Numbered from the stretch's first letter, positions 16,557 through 26,666 are shown. The stretch: DNA of 64,000 nucleotides from Novosphingobium sp. (GCF_027486195.1 NZ_JAIXPP010000093.1:1-64000), one strand, 5' to 3'. The notes: a model not told the origin generated them from the letters alone. Program-made: numbers and translations.

Positions 16557-18314
16557 TCAGGGCGAGGCAGTTGCGCCTTCGCTTCTGGGATCGGCAGCGC
16601 CGACCCAGTGGTACTTGCCGTTCTCGCCGGGGACCCATTCAATGGCATTGGCCTTGAGGCGCAGCGGCACCGCGACGACCTTGGTGTGGCCGAGTGCCTG
16701 AAGCGCCGGGACCATTGCGGCAAGCGGCGTGCCGGATTCTACCGCGAGCACGCCGGGACCGGGCATCACGATGCCCTGCGCGATGGCCGCGCGCGCGGAG
16801 AGTTTCCAGTCGAGCGTGCCGATGATCACGCGGATCACCTGCGGCGGGATGGTGTAGCCGCCCGCCGCGCCCGCGATCAGGCGCAGGTGGCCATCGGGGC
16901 CATAGACCACGACCGGGCTCATCGAGCTGCGCGGGCGCTTGCCGCCTTCGACGCGGTTGGCGGTGGGCTTGCCATTGCGGTCGGGGGCGAGGTTGAAGTC
17001 GGTCAGTTCGTTGTTGAGGTAGTAGCCGCCGACCACGAGGCCCGAACCGAAGGCGCTTTCGACGGTGGAGGTGTAACTCGCGGCATTGCCCCAGCGATCG
17101 ACAGCGGCGAAGTGCGTCGTGCCGTTCTCGGGGATGGGGCCGGCCATGGCGAAGCGGTCGCTCGCGCCGCTGGGTTTGCCGGGGGCCACATCGGCCATCG
17201 TCGCGCTATCCGAAATCAGCGCCGATCGCGCGGCGACATAGGCAGGGTCGATCAGCCCGGCGGTGGGCACCGGGACGAAATCGGGATCGGCGAGCCAGGT
17301 GTCGCGGTCGGCGAAGGCGAGCCGCTCCGCCTCGGCGATCAGGTGCCACGCAGTGGGCGAGGCGGGGCCCATGGCCTTGAGATCGAAGCGTTCGAGCATG
17401 CCCAGCGTCTGCAGCACGGTCACGCCGCCGGCCGAGGGCGGGCCCATGCTGCACACCCGCCACACACGGTAGCGGCCGCAGACGGGATCGCGCCGCTTGG
17501 CCTTGTAACCCGCCAGATCGGCGGTGGACATCGGCGCAGGGTTGCGCGGGGCGGTGCCGACCTTGGCGGCGATCGCCTTGGCATTGCCGCCCAGATAGAA
17601 GCTGTCCGCCCCGAGCGCGGCGATCTTTTCGAATGTGGCGGCGAGTGCAGGGTTGCGCACCACGGTGCCGACAGGGAGTGGTGCCCCGTCCGCCCCGAAG
17701 AACAGGGCGCGCCCGGCGGGGTCGAGCCCGGCAATATCGGGCGCCAGGGCCAGCGTGCTGGCAAGCCGCGGTGTGATAGCGAAGCCATCGCCGGCGAGCC
17801 GGATCGCCGGGCCGAACAGCACGCGCCAAGGGAGCTTGCCACTGCGGGCATGTACCGTGGCGGCAAGGCGCAAGTTCCCCGGCACCCCGACGCTGCGCCC
17901 GCCGGGGACGGCGTCGCTGTGGCTCAGCACCTTGCCATCGACGGTGAACCAGTTCGGCGTCGCAGCGGCAGGCGCCATTTCGCGCCCGTCAAAGCTTTCG
18001 ACCGTGCCAGCCGCGTCGGCCGTCACGAGAAAGCCGCCGCCGCCGATGCCGGAGCTCTGCGGCTCGACCACGGTGAGCGCGAGCATGACGGCTATAGCGG
18101 CATCGGTGGCCGATCCGCCAAGGCGCAGCATTTCAGCCCCGGCCGCAGCGGCGCGCGGATCGGCCGCGGTGACGACGCCCATGTCCTCCGCGGCGAGCGG
18201 TGCAGTGGGTGCAGGCGCGTTGGCGGGCCGGGCCGCGTTGGGCAGCGGCGCGCAGGCCTGGGCGAGAACGAACAGCGCGGCGGGCGCAAGCGAGCGGACG
18301 AAACGGAAAGCCAT
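16557..18314 (-). CDS. ggt: Gamma-glutamyltransferase
   Basis: 585-residue Ntn-hydrolase that cleaves the gamma-glutamyl bond of glutathione and transfers it to amino acids or water; matured by self-cleavage. The catalytic nucleophile is the first Thr (about residue 399) of NGTTHFAAVD, where the large and small subunits separate. Other family marks are GIGGGGFL near residue 90, ESAFGSGL, and LNNELTDF. The N-terminus is a signal sequence ending near LAQACAP; the Cys hints at a lipoprotein, but the lipobox is poor. It starts 9 bases after the pyrD stop and is likely cotranscribed with it. Confidence 0.94.
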   Translation of the reverse strand: MAFRFVRSLAPAALFVLAQACAPLPNAARPANAPAPTAPLAAEDMGVVTAADPRAAAAGAEMLRLGGSATDAAIAVMLALTVVEPQSSGIGGGGFLVTADAAGTVESFDGREMAPAAATPNWFTVDGKVLSHSDAVPGGRSVGVPGNLRLAATVHARSGKLPWRVLFGPAIRLAGDGFAITPRLASTLALAPDIAGLDPAGRALFFGADGAPLPVGTVVRNPALAATFEKIAALGADSFYLGGNAKAIAAKVGTAPRNPAPMSTADLAGYKAKRRDPVCGRYRVWRVCSMGPPSAGGVTVLQTLGMLERFDLKAMGPASPTAWHLIAEAERLAFADRDTWLADPDFVPVPTAGLIDPAYVAARSALISDSATMADVAPGKPSGASDRFAMAGPIPENGTTHFAAVDRWGNAASYTSTVESAFGSGLVVGGYYLNNELTDFNLAPDRNGKPTANRVEGGKRPRSSMSPVVVYGPDGHLRLIAGAAGGYTIPPQVIRVIIGTLDWKLSARAAIAQGIVMPGPGVLAVESGTPLAAMVPALQALGHTKVVAVPLRLKANAIEWVPGENGKYHWVGAADPRSEGATASP

Positions 18315-18323
18315 GGTGTAGCG

Positions 18324-19355
18324 TTATGCGCTGCCGACGGCCTCGGCAATGCTGCTCATGCCTTCGGCGCTCACGCGCTTGGCGAGGCCATCGACGATCC
18401 GCCGCACGAGGCCCGGTCCTTCATAGACCAGCGCGCTGTAGATCTGGATCAGGCTCGCCCCGGCGCAGATTCGTGCCCAGGCATCGTCCACACTGGCGAT
18501 GCCGCCCACGCCGATCAGCGGAAGGGTCCCGCCGGTGGCGGAGCGGAAATCGCGCAGCACCTGCAATGCCAGCGGGCGCAGCGGTTCGCCCGAGAGGCCG
18601 CCGGTCTCTCCCGCAAGCGGCGAGCGCAGCGAAGGGCGGGTGATCGTCGTGTTGCTCACGATCAGGGCGTCGAGCCGTTTGTCGATTGCGATCTTGCAGA
18701 TGGCATCGATATCGGTGCTGGTGAGATCGGGGGCGAGCTTCAGGAACAGCTTGGTCGGCAAGGCGCCGCGCGCCTCGATCACGGCATCGAGCAGTTCTGC
18801 CAGTGCGGCGGGATCCTGCAGCGCGCGCAGGCCTGGCGTGTTGGGCGAACTGATGTTGACGGTGAGGTAGCTGGCAAGCGGCGCCATGATTCGCGTCATC
18901 GCCGCATAATCGGCGATGCGGTCTGTCGAATCCTTGTTGGCCCCGATATTGGCACCGACGACGCCAGGCCGGTTCTGCCGGGCGGCGAGCCGGGCGGCGA
19001 CCACCTGCGCGCCCGCGTTGTTGAAGCCCATGCGGTTGATCACCGCGTTGTCCTCGACAAGGCGGAAGAGGCGCGGCTTGGGGTTGCCCTCTTGCGGGCG
19101 CGGGGTGACCGTTCCCGCCTCGACAAAGCCGAAACCCAGGCCGAGCAGCGCGTCCGGCACTTCGCCGTTCTTGTCGAACCCGGCGGCGATGCCCACCGGG
19201 TTGGGAAAGACGAGGCCGGCGACTCGCTGGCACAGCAGTGGCTGCGGCGCGGCGCGGCCCGCACGCGGCGCGGCGGAGAGGGCAGCGATCGTGAGGCGAT
19301 GGGCAGTCTCGGCGGGAATGCGGAACAGCAGGGGGCGGCAAATCGAGTAGAGCAT
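18324..19355 (-). CDS. pyrD: Dihydroorotate dehydrogenase (quinone), class 2
   Basis: 343-residue FMN enzyme of pyrimidine synthesis that oxidises dihydroorotate to orotate with quinone as acceptor at the inner membrane. The N-terminal helix region, VGIAAGFDKNG, VEAGTVTPRPQ-GNPKPRLFRL, NRMGFNNAG, NISSPNTPGLR (catalytic Ser region), and IGVGGI near the FMN phosphate all fit class 2. Length is normal. It heads the pyrD-ggt unit. A perfect CtrA box lies 96 bases upstream of the start, which could link it to the cell cycle (inference). Confidence 0.96.
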   Translation of the reverse strand: MLYSICRPLLFRIPAETAHRLTIAALSAAPRAGRAAPQPLLCQRVAGLVFPNPVGIAAGFDKNGEVPDALLGLGFGFVEAGTVTPRPQEGNPKPRLFRLVEDNAVINRMGFNNAGAQVVAARLAARQNRPGVVGANIGANKDSTDRIADYAAMTRIMAPLASYLTVNISSPNTPGLRALQDPAALAELLDAVIEARGALPTKLFLKLAPDLTSTDIDAICKIAIDKRLDALIVSNTTITRPSLRSPLAGETGGLSGEPLRPLALQVLRDFRSATGGTLPLIGVGGIASVDDAWARICAGASLIQIYSALVYEGPGLVRRIVDGLAKRVSAEGMSSIAEAVGSA

Positions 19356-19450
19356 GCTTGGGCGTTTCCCTCCGGCCCGATGACCGGGTGCGGCGTTCTA
19401 TTGCCGCCCCGCGCGAGCACGCCAAGCTGCAATTGCAACCAATTTGTCGG

Positions 19451-19465
19451 TTAACCGGCTGTTAA
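19451..19465. promoter_or_regulatory. Perfect CtrA-binding box TTAA-N7-TTAA
   Basis: TTAA at 19451-19454, seven bases, TTAA at 19462-19465; the left half continues as TTAACC, as in the known consensus. It could act on pyrD (minus strand, start 96 bases away) or on a plus-strand transcript ending at the terminator at 19638. A GANTC site (CcrM methylation) lies 46 bases to the right, a common companion of CtrA-controlled promoters. Confidence 0.6.
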
Positions 19466-19483
19466 GCAATGAATTCGTTCGGC

Positions 19484-19638
19484 TGTGGCTTGTGTGCCAC
19501 CGATTTTGTCGAATCCGTACAATTCTTATGTGTTGCAGTGTCCTAATCAAAACGTGCGACCCGAAGGGCTCGGTGCAGAAATGCATTCGAGTTCTCGACT
19601 TCATGGCGGCTCGTGCCCTGGCACGGCCGCCTTTTTTT
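19484..19638 (+). ncRNA. Possible small RNA ending in an intrinsic terminator
   Basis: Inferred only from structure. A plus-strand transcript starting after the CtrA box would carry GTGGC-loop-GCCAC near 19485-19500, a CGAG-TT-CTCG hairpin near 19588-19597, and the terminator at 19605-19638. No protein-coding gene on this strand ends upstream, so the terminator needs another substrate. It does not resemble 6S, 4.5S, RNase P RNA or tmRNA as I know them. The 5' end is a guess. Confidence 0.35.
19605..19638 (+). terminator. Strong rho-independent terminator with no upstream gene
   Basis: Arms 19605-19617 and 19620-19631 form a 12-bp GC-rich stem with one bulged T and a tiny loop, followed by seven T at 19632-19638. 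This is the most canonical intrinsic terminator seen in the window. It lies 160 bases before the Rrf2 gene on the same strand, so it either ends a small RNA or attenuates a long suf leader. Confidence 0.8.
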
Positions 19639-19755
19639 CGTCTGTCGCCCTCATCCCGCTGGACCTGACTGGCCACCCGCACACCTGACATTTTCGGGCA
19701 TGGCGCACGGCTTGCGCTGGGGCCGTCCATCGCCTAGATAACCGGATCATATCAG

Positions 19756-19772
19756 TCCGATTTCACATCGGA
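19756..19772. promoter_or_regulatory. Perfect 6-5-6 inverted repeat in front of the suf operon
   Basis: TCCGAT (19756-19761), five bases, ATCGGA (19767-19772). It ends 25 bases before the Rrf2 start, at the expected promoter/operator position. Rrf2/IscR regulators usually control their own suf or isc operon, so this is the natural candidate operator; an iron regulator is the alternative. Confidence 0.5.
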
Positions 19773-19797
19773 TCGAATTTTACCGGGAACAGCCGCA

Positions 19798-20246
19798 ATG
19801 CGACTTTCAAGCATGGCCGACTATGCCGTGGTGACGATGACCGCCGCCGCGCGTCATTGCGGGCGCCATGGCGCAGGCGAAGCGCGGGTTTCGGCGCAGC
19901 AGCTGGCCGACGAGACCGGGCTGCCCGTGCCGACGGTGCAGAAGCTGGTGAGCAAGCTGGCCGCGGCCGGACTGCTCAAATCGTCGCGCGGGCTGGGCGG
20001 CGGGCTCAAGCTTGCGCGGCCGGCGGCGGCGATTTCGCTGGCCGATATTGTCGAGGCGGTCGAAGGGCCGATCGCGTTGGCGCCGTGCAGCGTGCATGGC
20101 CGCCACGATTGCACGCTGGAAGCCGATTGCACCGTGCGCCCGCACTGGCCGCAGGTCGATGCCGCGCTGCGCGGGGCACTCGCGGGCGTGCCGCTGACGC
20201 AACTGACGCGCCCGGTGCCAAAAGTGGCTCAGGCAGGAGCACCGGC

Positions 20247-20250
<4 letters not shown>
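19798..20250 (+). CDS. Rrf2-family transcriptional regulator of the SUF operon
   Basis: 150-residue winged-helix regulator of the IscR/SufR-like class that heads the iron-sulfur assembly operon. [14 protein letters not shown] is the conserved start; the helix-turn-helix covers about residues 32-60 ([21 protein letters not shown]) with the wing [11 protein letters not shown]. Three cysteines, Cys97, Cys105 and Cys111 (CX7CX5C), could bind an iron-sulfur cluster; IscR itself has CX5CX5C. It overlaps sufB by 4 bases and probably represses the operon through the palindrome at 19756-19772 when cluster is plentiful (inference). Confidence 0.92.
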
Positions 20251-21742
<1,492 letters not shown>

Positions 21743-21746
<4 letters not shown>

Positions 21747-22741
21747 GCGATGCGATGACCCTTACCGTGCGCCCCGTGGCAGCCGATGATGCCGCCGAAC
21801 TCGCCGAGCTTCTCAACGCGGTGATCGCGGCGGGCGGGACGACCGCGCTGCAGGAGCCCTTCACGCCCGAGGCGCTGGATGCGGCCTATCTGACCGGGCC
21901 GAACGTCCACTGCTGCTTCGTGGCGGAGGACGAGGACGGCACCTTGCTCGGTTTCCAGACGTTGGGGCGCTATCCCGGCCTGCCCGAGGATGTTGGCGAT
22001 ATCGGCACTTTCGCGCGGCTCGGCGGGACGCAGCGCGGGATCGGTTCGGCGCTGTTCGCCGCGACCACTCGGCGCGCCACGGAACTCGGCCTCAGCGCGA
22101 TCAACGCGACGATCCGCGGCGACAATACTGGCGGCCTCGCGTTCTACACCAAGCAGGGCTTCGTCGATCACGGCGCGACGCCGGGCGTGCCGCTCCAGGA
22201 CGGGACGCCGGTGGACCGCGTGCACAAGCGGTTCGTGCTGGCGGCTGAAGCCCCGGCCAAGCGCAAGCTTTCGGTGCGCTTCGGCGGGGACGATGCGCCG
22301 ACTTTGCAGAAGAAGGGGCGCGGCTGGGCGATTTCGGAATCGCGGCTCGATGTCTTGCACGAGCGTGCGCGCGAGATGCGCCGCAACCCCGGCCCGGCGC
22401 AGGAAGCGCTGGCCGATGCGCTCACCCGCGTCGAGACTGGCGGCTACAGCTTCAAGCAGCAGGCGGTGATCGGCTCGGCCATCGTCGATTTCGCCTGCAA
22501 GCAATTGATGCTGGTGGTCGAAATCGATGGCGATGCCGATGCGGCTTTCACCGCCGCGCGTGACAAGAGCCTGACCGAAGTGGGCTACCGGGTGGTGCGC
22601 ATTGCCGCTTCCGATGTGCTCGCCGATCCCACCGCCGCTGCGCAGCGCATTTCCGATGCGATGCGCAGCCTCCACACTGAACGCCGCGCCAGGCGATCTG
22701 CCCCCAGGCGCGCCGCGCCGCGCTCACCCCGGAACTACTGA
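21743..22741 (+). CDS. GNAT acetyltransferase fused to a DUF559 (PD-(D/E)XK-like) domain
   Basis: 332-residue two-domain protein lodged between sufB and sufC. Residues about 6-165 form a GNAT N-acetyltransferase with the acetyl-CoA motif [12 protein letters not shown] (about 94-105) and [16 protein letters not shown]. Residues about 208-306 form DUF559, a small nuclease-like fold related to Vsr: [17 protein letters not shown] (Asp249), [10 protein letters not shown] (Glu260), and [15 protein letters not shown]. The usual His after the DG turn is missing, so nuclease activity is doubtful. GTG 21743 overlaps the sufB stop; ATGs at 21752 and 21755 are alternatives. It is coupled on both sides (1-base overlap with sufC). 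Substrate and role in Fe-S assembly are unknown. Confidence 0.85.
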
Positions 22742-23484
22742 TGCTCAAGATTGACAACCTTTCCGCCACCGTTGCCGAAAAGCCGATCCTCAAGGGGCTT
22801 TCGCTCACGATCAACGCGGGAGAAATCCATGCCATCATGGGCCCCAACGGCGCGGGCAAATCGACGCTGGGCTACACGCTGGGCGGTAGGCCCGGTTATG
22901 CAGTGACCGGCGGCTCGGTGGAGTTTGACGGGCAGGACCTGCTCGCGCTTGAGCCGCATGAGCGTGCGGCGGCGGGGCTGTTCCTCGGCTTCCAGTATCC
23001 GGTCGAGATCCCCGGCGTGTCCAACCTGCAGTTCCTGCGCGAGGCGCTCAATGCACAGCGCAAGGTGCATGGGCTTGAGCCGCTTTCGGGCGCGGCCTTC
23101 ATCAAGCTCGCCAAGGAGCAGGCGGGCCTGCTGCGCTTCGACATGGACATGCTCAAGCGCCCGGTGAACGTGGGCTTTTCGGGCGGCGAGAAGAAGCGCG
23201 CCGAGATGGTGCAGATGGGCATCCTCGCGCCCAAGCTGGCGATCCTCGACGAGACGGACTCCGGCCTCGACATCGATGCGCTGCGCATCTGTGGCGAAGG
23301 CATCAACGCGATCATGAGGAAGCCCGACAAGGCCGTGCTGCTGATCACGCACTACCAGCGCCTGCTCGATTACGTGAAGCCGGACTTCGTCCATGTTCTC
23401 GCGGGTGGGCGGATCGTGAAGTCGGGCGGGGCGGAGCTGGCGTTGGAACTCGAAGAGCACGGCTACGAGGCGGTGGCGGCATGA
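22741..23484 (+). CDS. sufC: Fe-S cluster assembly ATPase SufC
   Basis: 247-residue ABC-type ATPase of the SufBC2D complex; ATP binding drives opening of the SufB-SufD interface. Walker A GPNGAGKSTL, signature FSGGEKKRAEM, Walker B LAILDETDSGLD, and the H-loop LLITHYQRLLDY are all present, with the SufC-specific FLGFQYPVEIPGV. The start overlaps the preceding stop by one base (TGATG). Confidence 0.98.
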   Translation: MLKIDNLSATVAEKPILKGLSLTINAGEIHAIMGPNGAGKSTLGYTLGGRPGYAVTGGSVEFDGQDLLALEPHERAAAGLFLGFQYPVEIPGVSNLQFLREALNAQRKVHGLEPLSGAAFIKLAKEQAGLLRFDMDMLKRPVNVGFSGGEKKRAEMVQMGILAPKLAILDETDSGLDIDALRICGEGINAIMRKPDKAVLLITHYQRLLDYVKPDFVHVLAGGRIVKSGGAELALELEEHGYEAVAA

Positions 23485-23867
23485 GCCTGCTGCTTGCCCT
23501 TGCAGCGGCGGCGCAGGCGGCGGAGCCTGCTGCGCCCGCAGCCCCGGCCCCTGCGATGCCAGCGGCGTTTGTCGGCGAGTGGGCGCCTTCCGGGGCGCTG
23601 TGCGGCGACAAGTATGCGCGCCGCATCGTGACGGCCTCGATGAACACCGAAGGTGACTATTGGGGCGTGGTCAAGGCGGTCGAGACGCTGGGCGAACGGC
23701 ATGTCCTGGTGCGCGAAGGCGATGACGATTTCGGCGTGTCGCTGACGGCAGACTATGTGTTGAGCCCCGATGGCCGGATGCTGGTGCTCCACGTGCTGGA
23801 GCGCAGCGGCGCGAAGGTTTCGGAAAGCCCCATCCCGATGGTGCGCTGCGAGGTGGCCCGTGGCTAG
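23481..23867 (+). CDS. Small predicted exported protein inside the suf operon
   Basis: Not recognised. 128 residues starting with a signal-peptide-like MSLLLALAAAAQAAEP and an Ala/Pro linker, then a ~95-residue domain that begins FVGEWAPSGALCGD and ends MVRCEVARG. The two Cys, near each end, could form a disulfide; the alternating beta-rich pattern (RMLVLHVLERS) suggests a small barrel or lipocalin-like fold (guess). ATG overlaps the sufC stop by 4 bases, and sufD starts 8 bases before its own stop, so it is fully coupled. A periplasmic product in a cytoplasmic Fe-S assembly operon is unexpected. Confidence 0.75.
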   Translation: MSLLLALAAAAQAAEPAAPAAPAPAMPAAFVGEWAPSGALCGDKYARRIVTASMNTEGDYWGVVKAVETLGERHVLVREGDDDFGVSLTADYVLSPDGRMLVLHVLERSGAKVSESPIPMVRCEVARG

Positions 23868-24594
23868 TCTCGCTCTCCCCACTCGTAAGGACGAGGCCTA
23901 CCGCTACGCCGATCTGGCCGCGCTGGCACCGCTGTGGCCGGTGGCTGTGCAGGATATCCGCGTTGCCGCCGGGCAGAGCGAAGCGCTGGCGATCACCGCG
24001 CGCTCTGACAGCGCCGAGGCACGCGAACTTCTGATCACGCTGGAAGATGGCGCGAGCTTTGACCTGCGCGTTCTGAATGCCGGGTACGCTTATGGCCGGA
24101 TTGCGGTCACTGCGGTGCTGGGCAAGGGCGCGTCGTTCCACTTCGGCGCGGCGCAACTGGGCGGCGGGGCGCAAACGCTCGAGATCGTCACCGAGGTACG
24201 CCATCTGCAGCCCGATGCGGTGAGCCGGCAGGTCGTGCGTTCGGTGCTCGGCGGGCAGGCAACGGGCACCTATCTCGGCAAGGTCCATGTCGCGCGCGGC
24301 GCAATCGGCACCGATGGCGAGCAATCTATCCGCGCGATGCTGCTGGAGCGCACCGCGACCGCCAATGCGCGGCCCGAACTTGAAATTTACGCTGACGACG
24401 TGAAGTGCGCGCATGGCTGCGCGGTGGGCGAGCTCGATCCGCAAGGCCTGTTCTACCTGCAATCGCGCGGGCTGCCGCCAGCCGAGGCCAAGAAGCTGAT
24501 GCTGCACGCCTTCATCGCCGAAGCCTTCGTCGGTGCGCCCGATGCCGAGGCGTTGACCGAAGCCGCGCTGGCCGGGCTGGAGAACTTGCTGTGA
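23860..24594 (+). CDS. sufD: Fe-S cluster assembly protein SufD
   Basis: 244-residue scaffold partner of SufB, shorter than E. coli SufD (about 420) because the N-terminal helical part is reduced to PTRKDEAYRYADL, as in other sphingomonads. The C-terminal beta-helix motifs CAHGCAVGELDPQGLFYLQSRGL are diagnostic. GTG 23860 is chosen since it gives the expected start VASLALPTRKDEAYRY and overlaps the previous gene by 8 bases. The next gene, sufS, starts on the sufD stop. Confidence 0.94.
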   Translation: MASLALPTRKDEAYRYADLAALAPLWPVAVQDIRVAAGQSEALAITARSDSAEARELLITLEDGASFDLRVLNAGYAYGRIAVTAVLGKGASFHFGAAQLGGGAQTLEIVTEVRHLQPDAVSRQVVRSVLGGQATGTYLGKVHVARGAIGTDGEQSIRAMLLERTATANARPELEIYADDVKCAHGCAVGELDPQGLFYLQSRGLPPAEAKKLMLHAFIAEAFVGAPDAEALTEAALAGLENLL

Positions 24595-25802
24595 GCACCG
24601 ATACCCTTGTCCGCACTGACGCATGGCCCGGCCTGCTGAATGCCGAGGGCAAGCGCTGGCACTACCTCGATACCGCCGCCACCGCGCAGAAGCCGCAAGT
24701 CGTGATCGACGCCATGAGCCGCGCGATGGGCGCGGATTATGCGACGGTGCACCGGGGGGTCTATACCCGCTCCGCCGAGATGACGCTGGCCTACGAAGCC
24801 GCGCGGCGCACCGTGGCGGCGTTGATCGGCGGGCGCGAGGAAGAGCTGGTCTTCACGCGCGGGGCGACCGAGGCGATCAATCTCGTGGCACAGTCGTGGG
24901 GTGTGGCGAACCTCAAGCCGGGCGACCGGGTGCTGCTCTCGCAGCTTGAGCACCATTCGAATATCGTGCCGTGGCAGCTGATCCGCGAACGGACGGGCCT
25001 TGAAATCGACGTCTGCCCGCTGACCGAGGACGGTCAGATCGATCTCGATGCGGCGGAGCGGATGCTGACCCCGGCGCACAAGCTTGTGGCCTTCGCGCAT
25101 GTGTCGAATGTGCTCGGCTCGGTGCTTGATGCACCGCGCGCGGTGCGGCTGGCGCATGCCGTCGGCGCAAACATCCTGCTCGATGGCTGCCAGTCGGCGG
25201 CGCGGTTGCCGGTCGATGTCGCGGCACTGGGCTGCGATTTCTACGTGTTCTCCGCGCACAAGCTCTATGGGCCGACCGGGATCGGCGCGCTCTGGGCGAA
25301 GGCGGATATCCTTTCGGCGATGCCGCCGTGGCAGGGCGGTGGTTCTATGATCGACCGCGTGACCTTTGCGCAGACGACCTGGGCGCCTGCACCGCAGCGC
25401 TTCGAGGCGGGCACGCCCGCGATTGTCGAGGCGATTGCCTTTGGCGCGGCGGTGGATTTCCTGACCGGCACGGGGCTGGACGTGATCCACGCGCACGAGG
25501 CGCGGCTGGTTGCGCTGGCGCGCTCCGAACTGGGGCGCCTCAACGCGGTGCGCCTGTTCGGGCCGCAGGACAGCGCCGGGATCGTCAGCTTCGCGCTCGA
25601 AGGTGTGCACCCGCACGATCTCGGCACGATCCTCGACGAGGAGAACGTGGCGATTCGCGCAGGGCATCACTGCGCGCAGCCGCTGATGGAGCACTTGGGC
25701 GTGCCGGCAACGGCGCGCGCGAGTTTCGGGATTTACAGTGACGAAAGCGATGTCGCGGCGCTGGTGCGCGGCATCGAGCGGACCCTAAGGATATTCGGAT
25801 GA
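24591..25802 (+). CDS. sufS: Cysteine desulfurase SufS
   Basis: 403-residue PLP enzyme that releases sulfur from cysteine for Fe-S assembly. PLP-binding Lys224 lies in FSAHKLYGPTG; catalytic Cys361 lies in AGHHCAQPLM; TVHRGVYTRSAEMT and LEHHSNIVPW are group II (SufS) marks. GTG 24591 overlaps the sufD stop (GTGA). Group II desulfurases usually need SufE or SufU to accept the sulfur; neither is encoded in this operon, so it must be elsewhere. Confidence 0.97.
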   Translation: MSTDTLVRTDAWPGLLNAEGKRWHYLDTAATAQKPQVVIDAMSRAMGADYATVHRGVYTRSAEMTLAYEAARRTVAALIGGREEELVFTRGATEAINLVAQSWGVANLKPGDRVLLSQLEHHSNIVPWQLIRERTGLEIDVCPLTEDGQIDLDAAERMLTPAHKLVAFAHVSNVLGSVLDAPRAVRLAHAVGANILLDGCQSAARLPVDVAALGCDFYVFSAHKLYGPTGIGALWAKADILSAMPPWQGGGSMIDRVTFAQTTWAPAPQRFEAGTPAIVEAIAFGAAVDFLTGTGLDVIHAHEARLVALARSELGRLNAVRLFGPQDSAGIVSFALEGVHPHDLGTILDEENVAIRAGHHCAQPLMEHLGVPATARASFGIYSDESDVAALVRGIERTLRIFG

Positions 25803-26266
25803 ACCGGATCGAGATCGAGGAAGTCGAAGGCGTGGAGCCGCCGCGCCGTGCGCGGGTGGAGGAGGCTGTTGAGACCCCCGCCGAGAAGCTTGAGCGCAAG
25901 CGCGACTATCTGGAAGGCTTCCTGTCGGAAAAGCCCGCTGATGCCGCGCCGGGCGAGCCGGGCGGCGATATCTACGAAGGCGTAGTGGCCGCGCTGCGCG
26001 AGATCTTCGACCCCGAGATTCCGGTCAACATCTATGACCTCGGCCTGATCTACGGGGTCGATGTCAGCCCCGAAGGCTCGGTCGTGGTGTCGATGACGCT
26101 CACTACGCCGAATTGCCCGGTGGCCGAATCGATGCCCGCAGAAGTCGAGCTGCGCGTCGAGGCGGTGCCCGGCGTGCGCGACGCCGAGGTCAATCTGGTG
26201 TGGGAACCGGCCTGGGACCCGCAGAAGATGAGCGACGACGCCAAGCTTGAACTTGGTATGCTCTGA
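25799..26266 (+). CDS. sufT: SufT-like Fe-S maturation protein (DUF59/MIP18 family)
   Basis: 155-residue protein. The first ~60 residues are charged and helical and unique to this group; residues about 60-155 form the MIP18/DUF59 domain with FDPEIPVNIYDLGLIY and the conserved Cys in TTPNCPVAE. SufT helps mature Fe-S proteins, especially under high demand. ATG overlaps the sufS stop by 4 bases. Confidence 0.93.
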   Translation: MNRIEIEEVEGVEPPRRARVEEAVETPAEKLERKRDYLEGFLSEKPADAAPGEPGGDIYEGVVAALREIFDPEIPVNIYDLGLIYGVDVSPEGSVVVSMTLTTPNCPVAESMPAEVELRVEAVPGVRDAEVNLVWEPAWDPQKMSDDAKLELGML

Positions 26267-26289
26267 ACAAGCCCCATATAGGTGAAGCC

Positions 26290-26661
26290 ATGACCACCGA
26301 AGCCCCCGCCCGCCCCAAAGTCCGCCAGCGCCCCGCTGCGGTGATTCTCACGCCCTCGGCCGAGGCGCGGATCGCCAAGCTGATGGCGAGCGCGCCGGAA
26401 GGGGCCATCGGCGTCAAGCTATCGACCCCGCGCCGGGGCTGCTCTGGGCTGGCCTATTCGGTGGACTATGTTGAAGCGGCCAATCCGATGGACGAGCGGA
26501 TCGACACACCGGGCGGCACGTTCTTCATCGACGGCGGATCGGTGCTCTATCTGATCGGCAGCACGATGGACTGGCAGGAGGATGATTTCACCGCCGGTTT
26601 CGTGTTCGAGAACCCCAATGCCAAGGGCTCCTGCGGCTGCGGGGAAAGCTTCACGGTCTGA
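26290..26661 (+). CDS. sufA: A-type Fe-S carrier protein (SufA/HesB/IscA)
   Basis: 123-residue carrier that moves clusters from SufBC2D to apo-proteins. The three conserved cysteines are Cys51 (RRGCSGLAY), Cys115 and Cys117 (GSCGCGESF). Residues 1-18 are a Pro/Ala/Lys-rich extension. It starts 23 bases after sufT and ends 5 bases before the DUF2236 gene, so it belongs to the same transcript. Confidence 0.96.
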   Translation: MTTEAPARPKVRQRPAAVILTPSAEARIAKLMASAPEGAIGVKLSTPRRGCSGLAYSVDYVEAANPMDERIDTPGGTFFIDGGSVLYLIGSTMDWQEDDFTAGFVFENPNAKGSCGCGESFTV

Positions 26662-26666
26662 CCGGA

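Larger units (their letters stand above)
19356..19797. other. 442-base intergenic region with regulatory elements and a possible small RNA
   Basis: No credible protein gene. On the left, 19356-19440 holds the pyrD leader. A CtrA box lies at 19451-19465, a GANTC methylation site at 19511-19515, a run of small hairpins at 19484-19600, an intrinsic terminator at 19605-19638, and an inverted repeat at 19756-19772 just before the Rrf2 gene. Short open frames across it lack ribosome-binding sites. The region is richer in A and T than its surroundings. Confidence 0.7.

Noticed and set aside
16500..19454. 984-codon plus-strand open frame opposite ggt and pyrD
   Set aside because: Antisense shadow of two well-recognised enzymes with no domain motif of its own.
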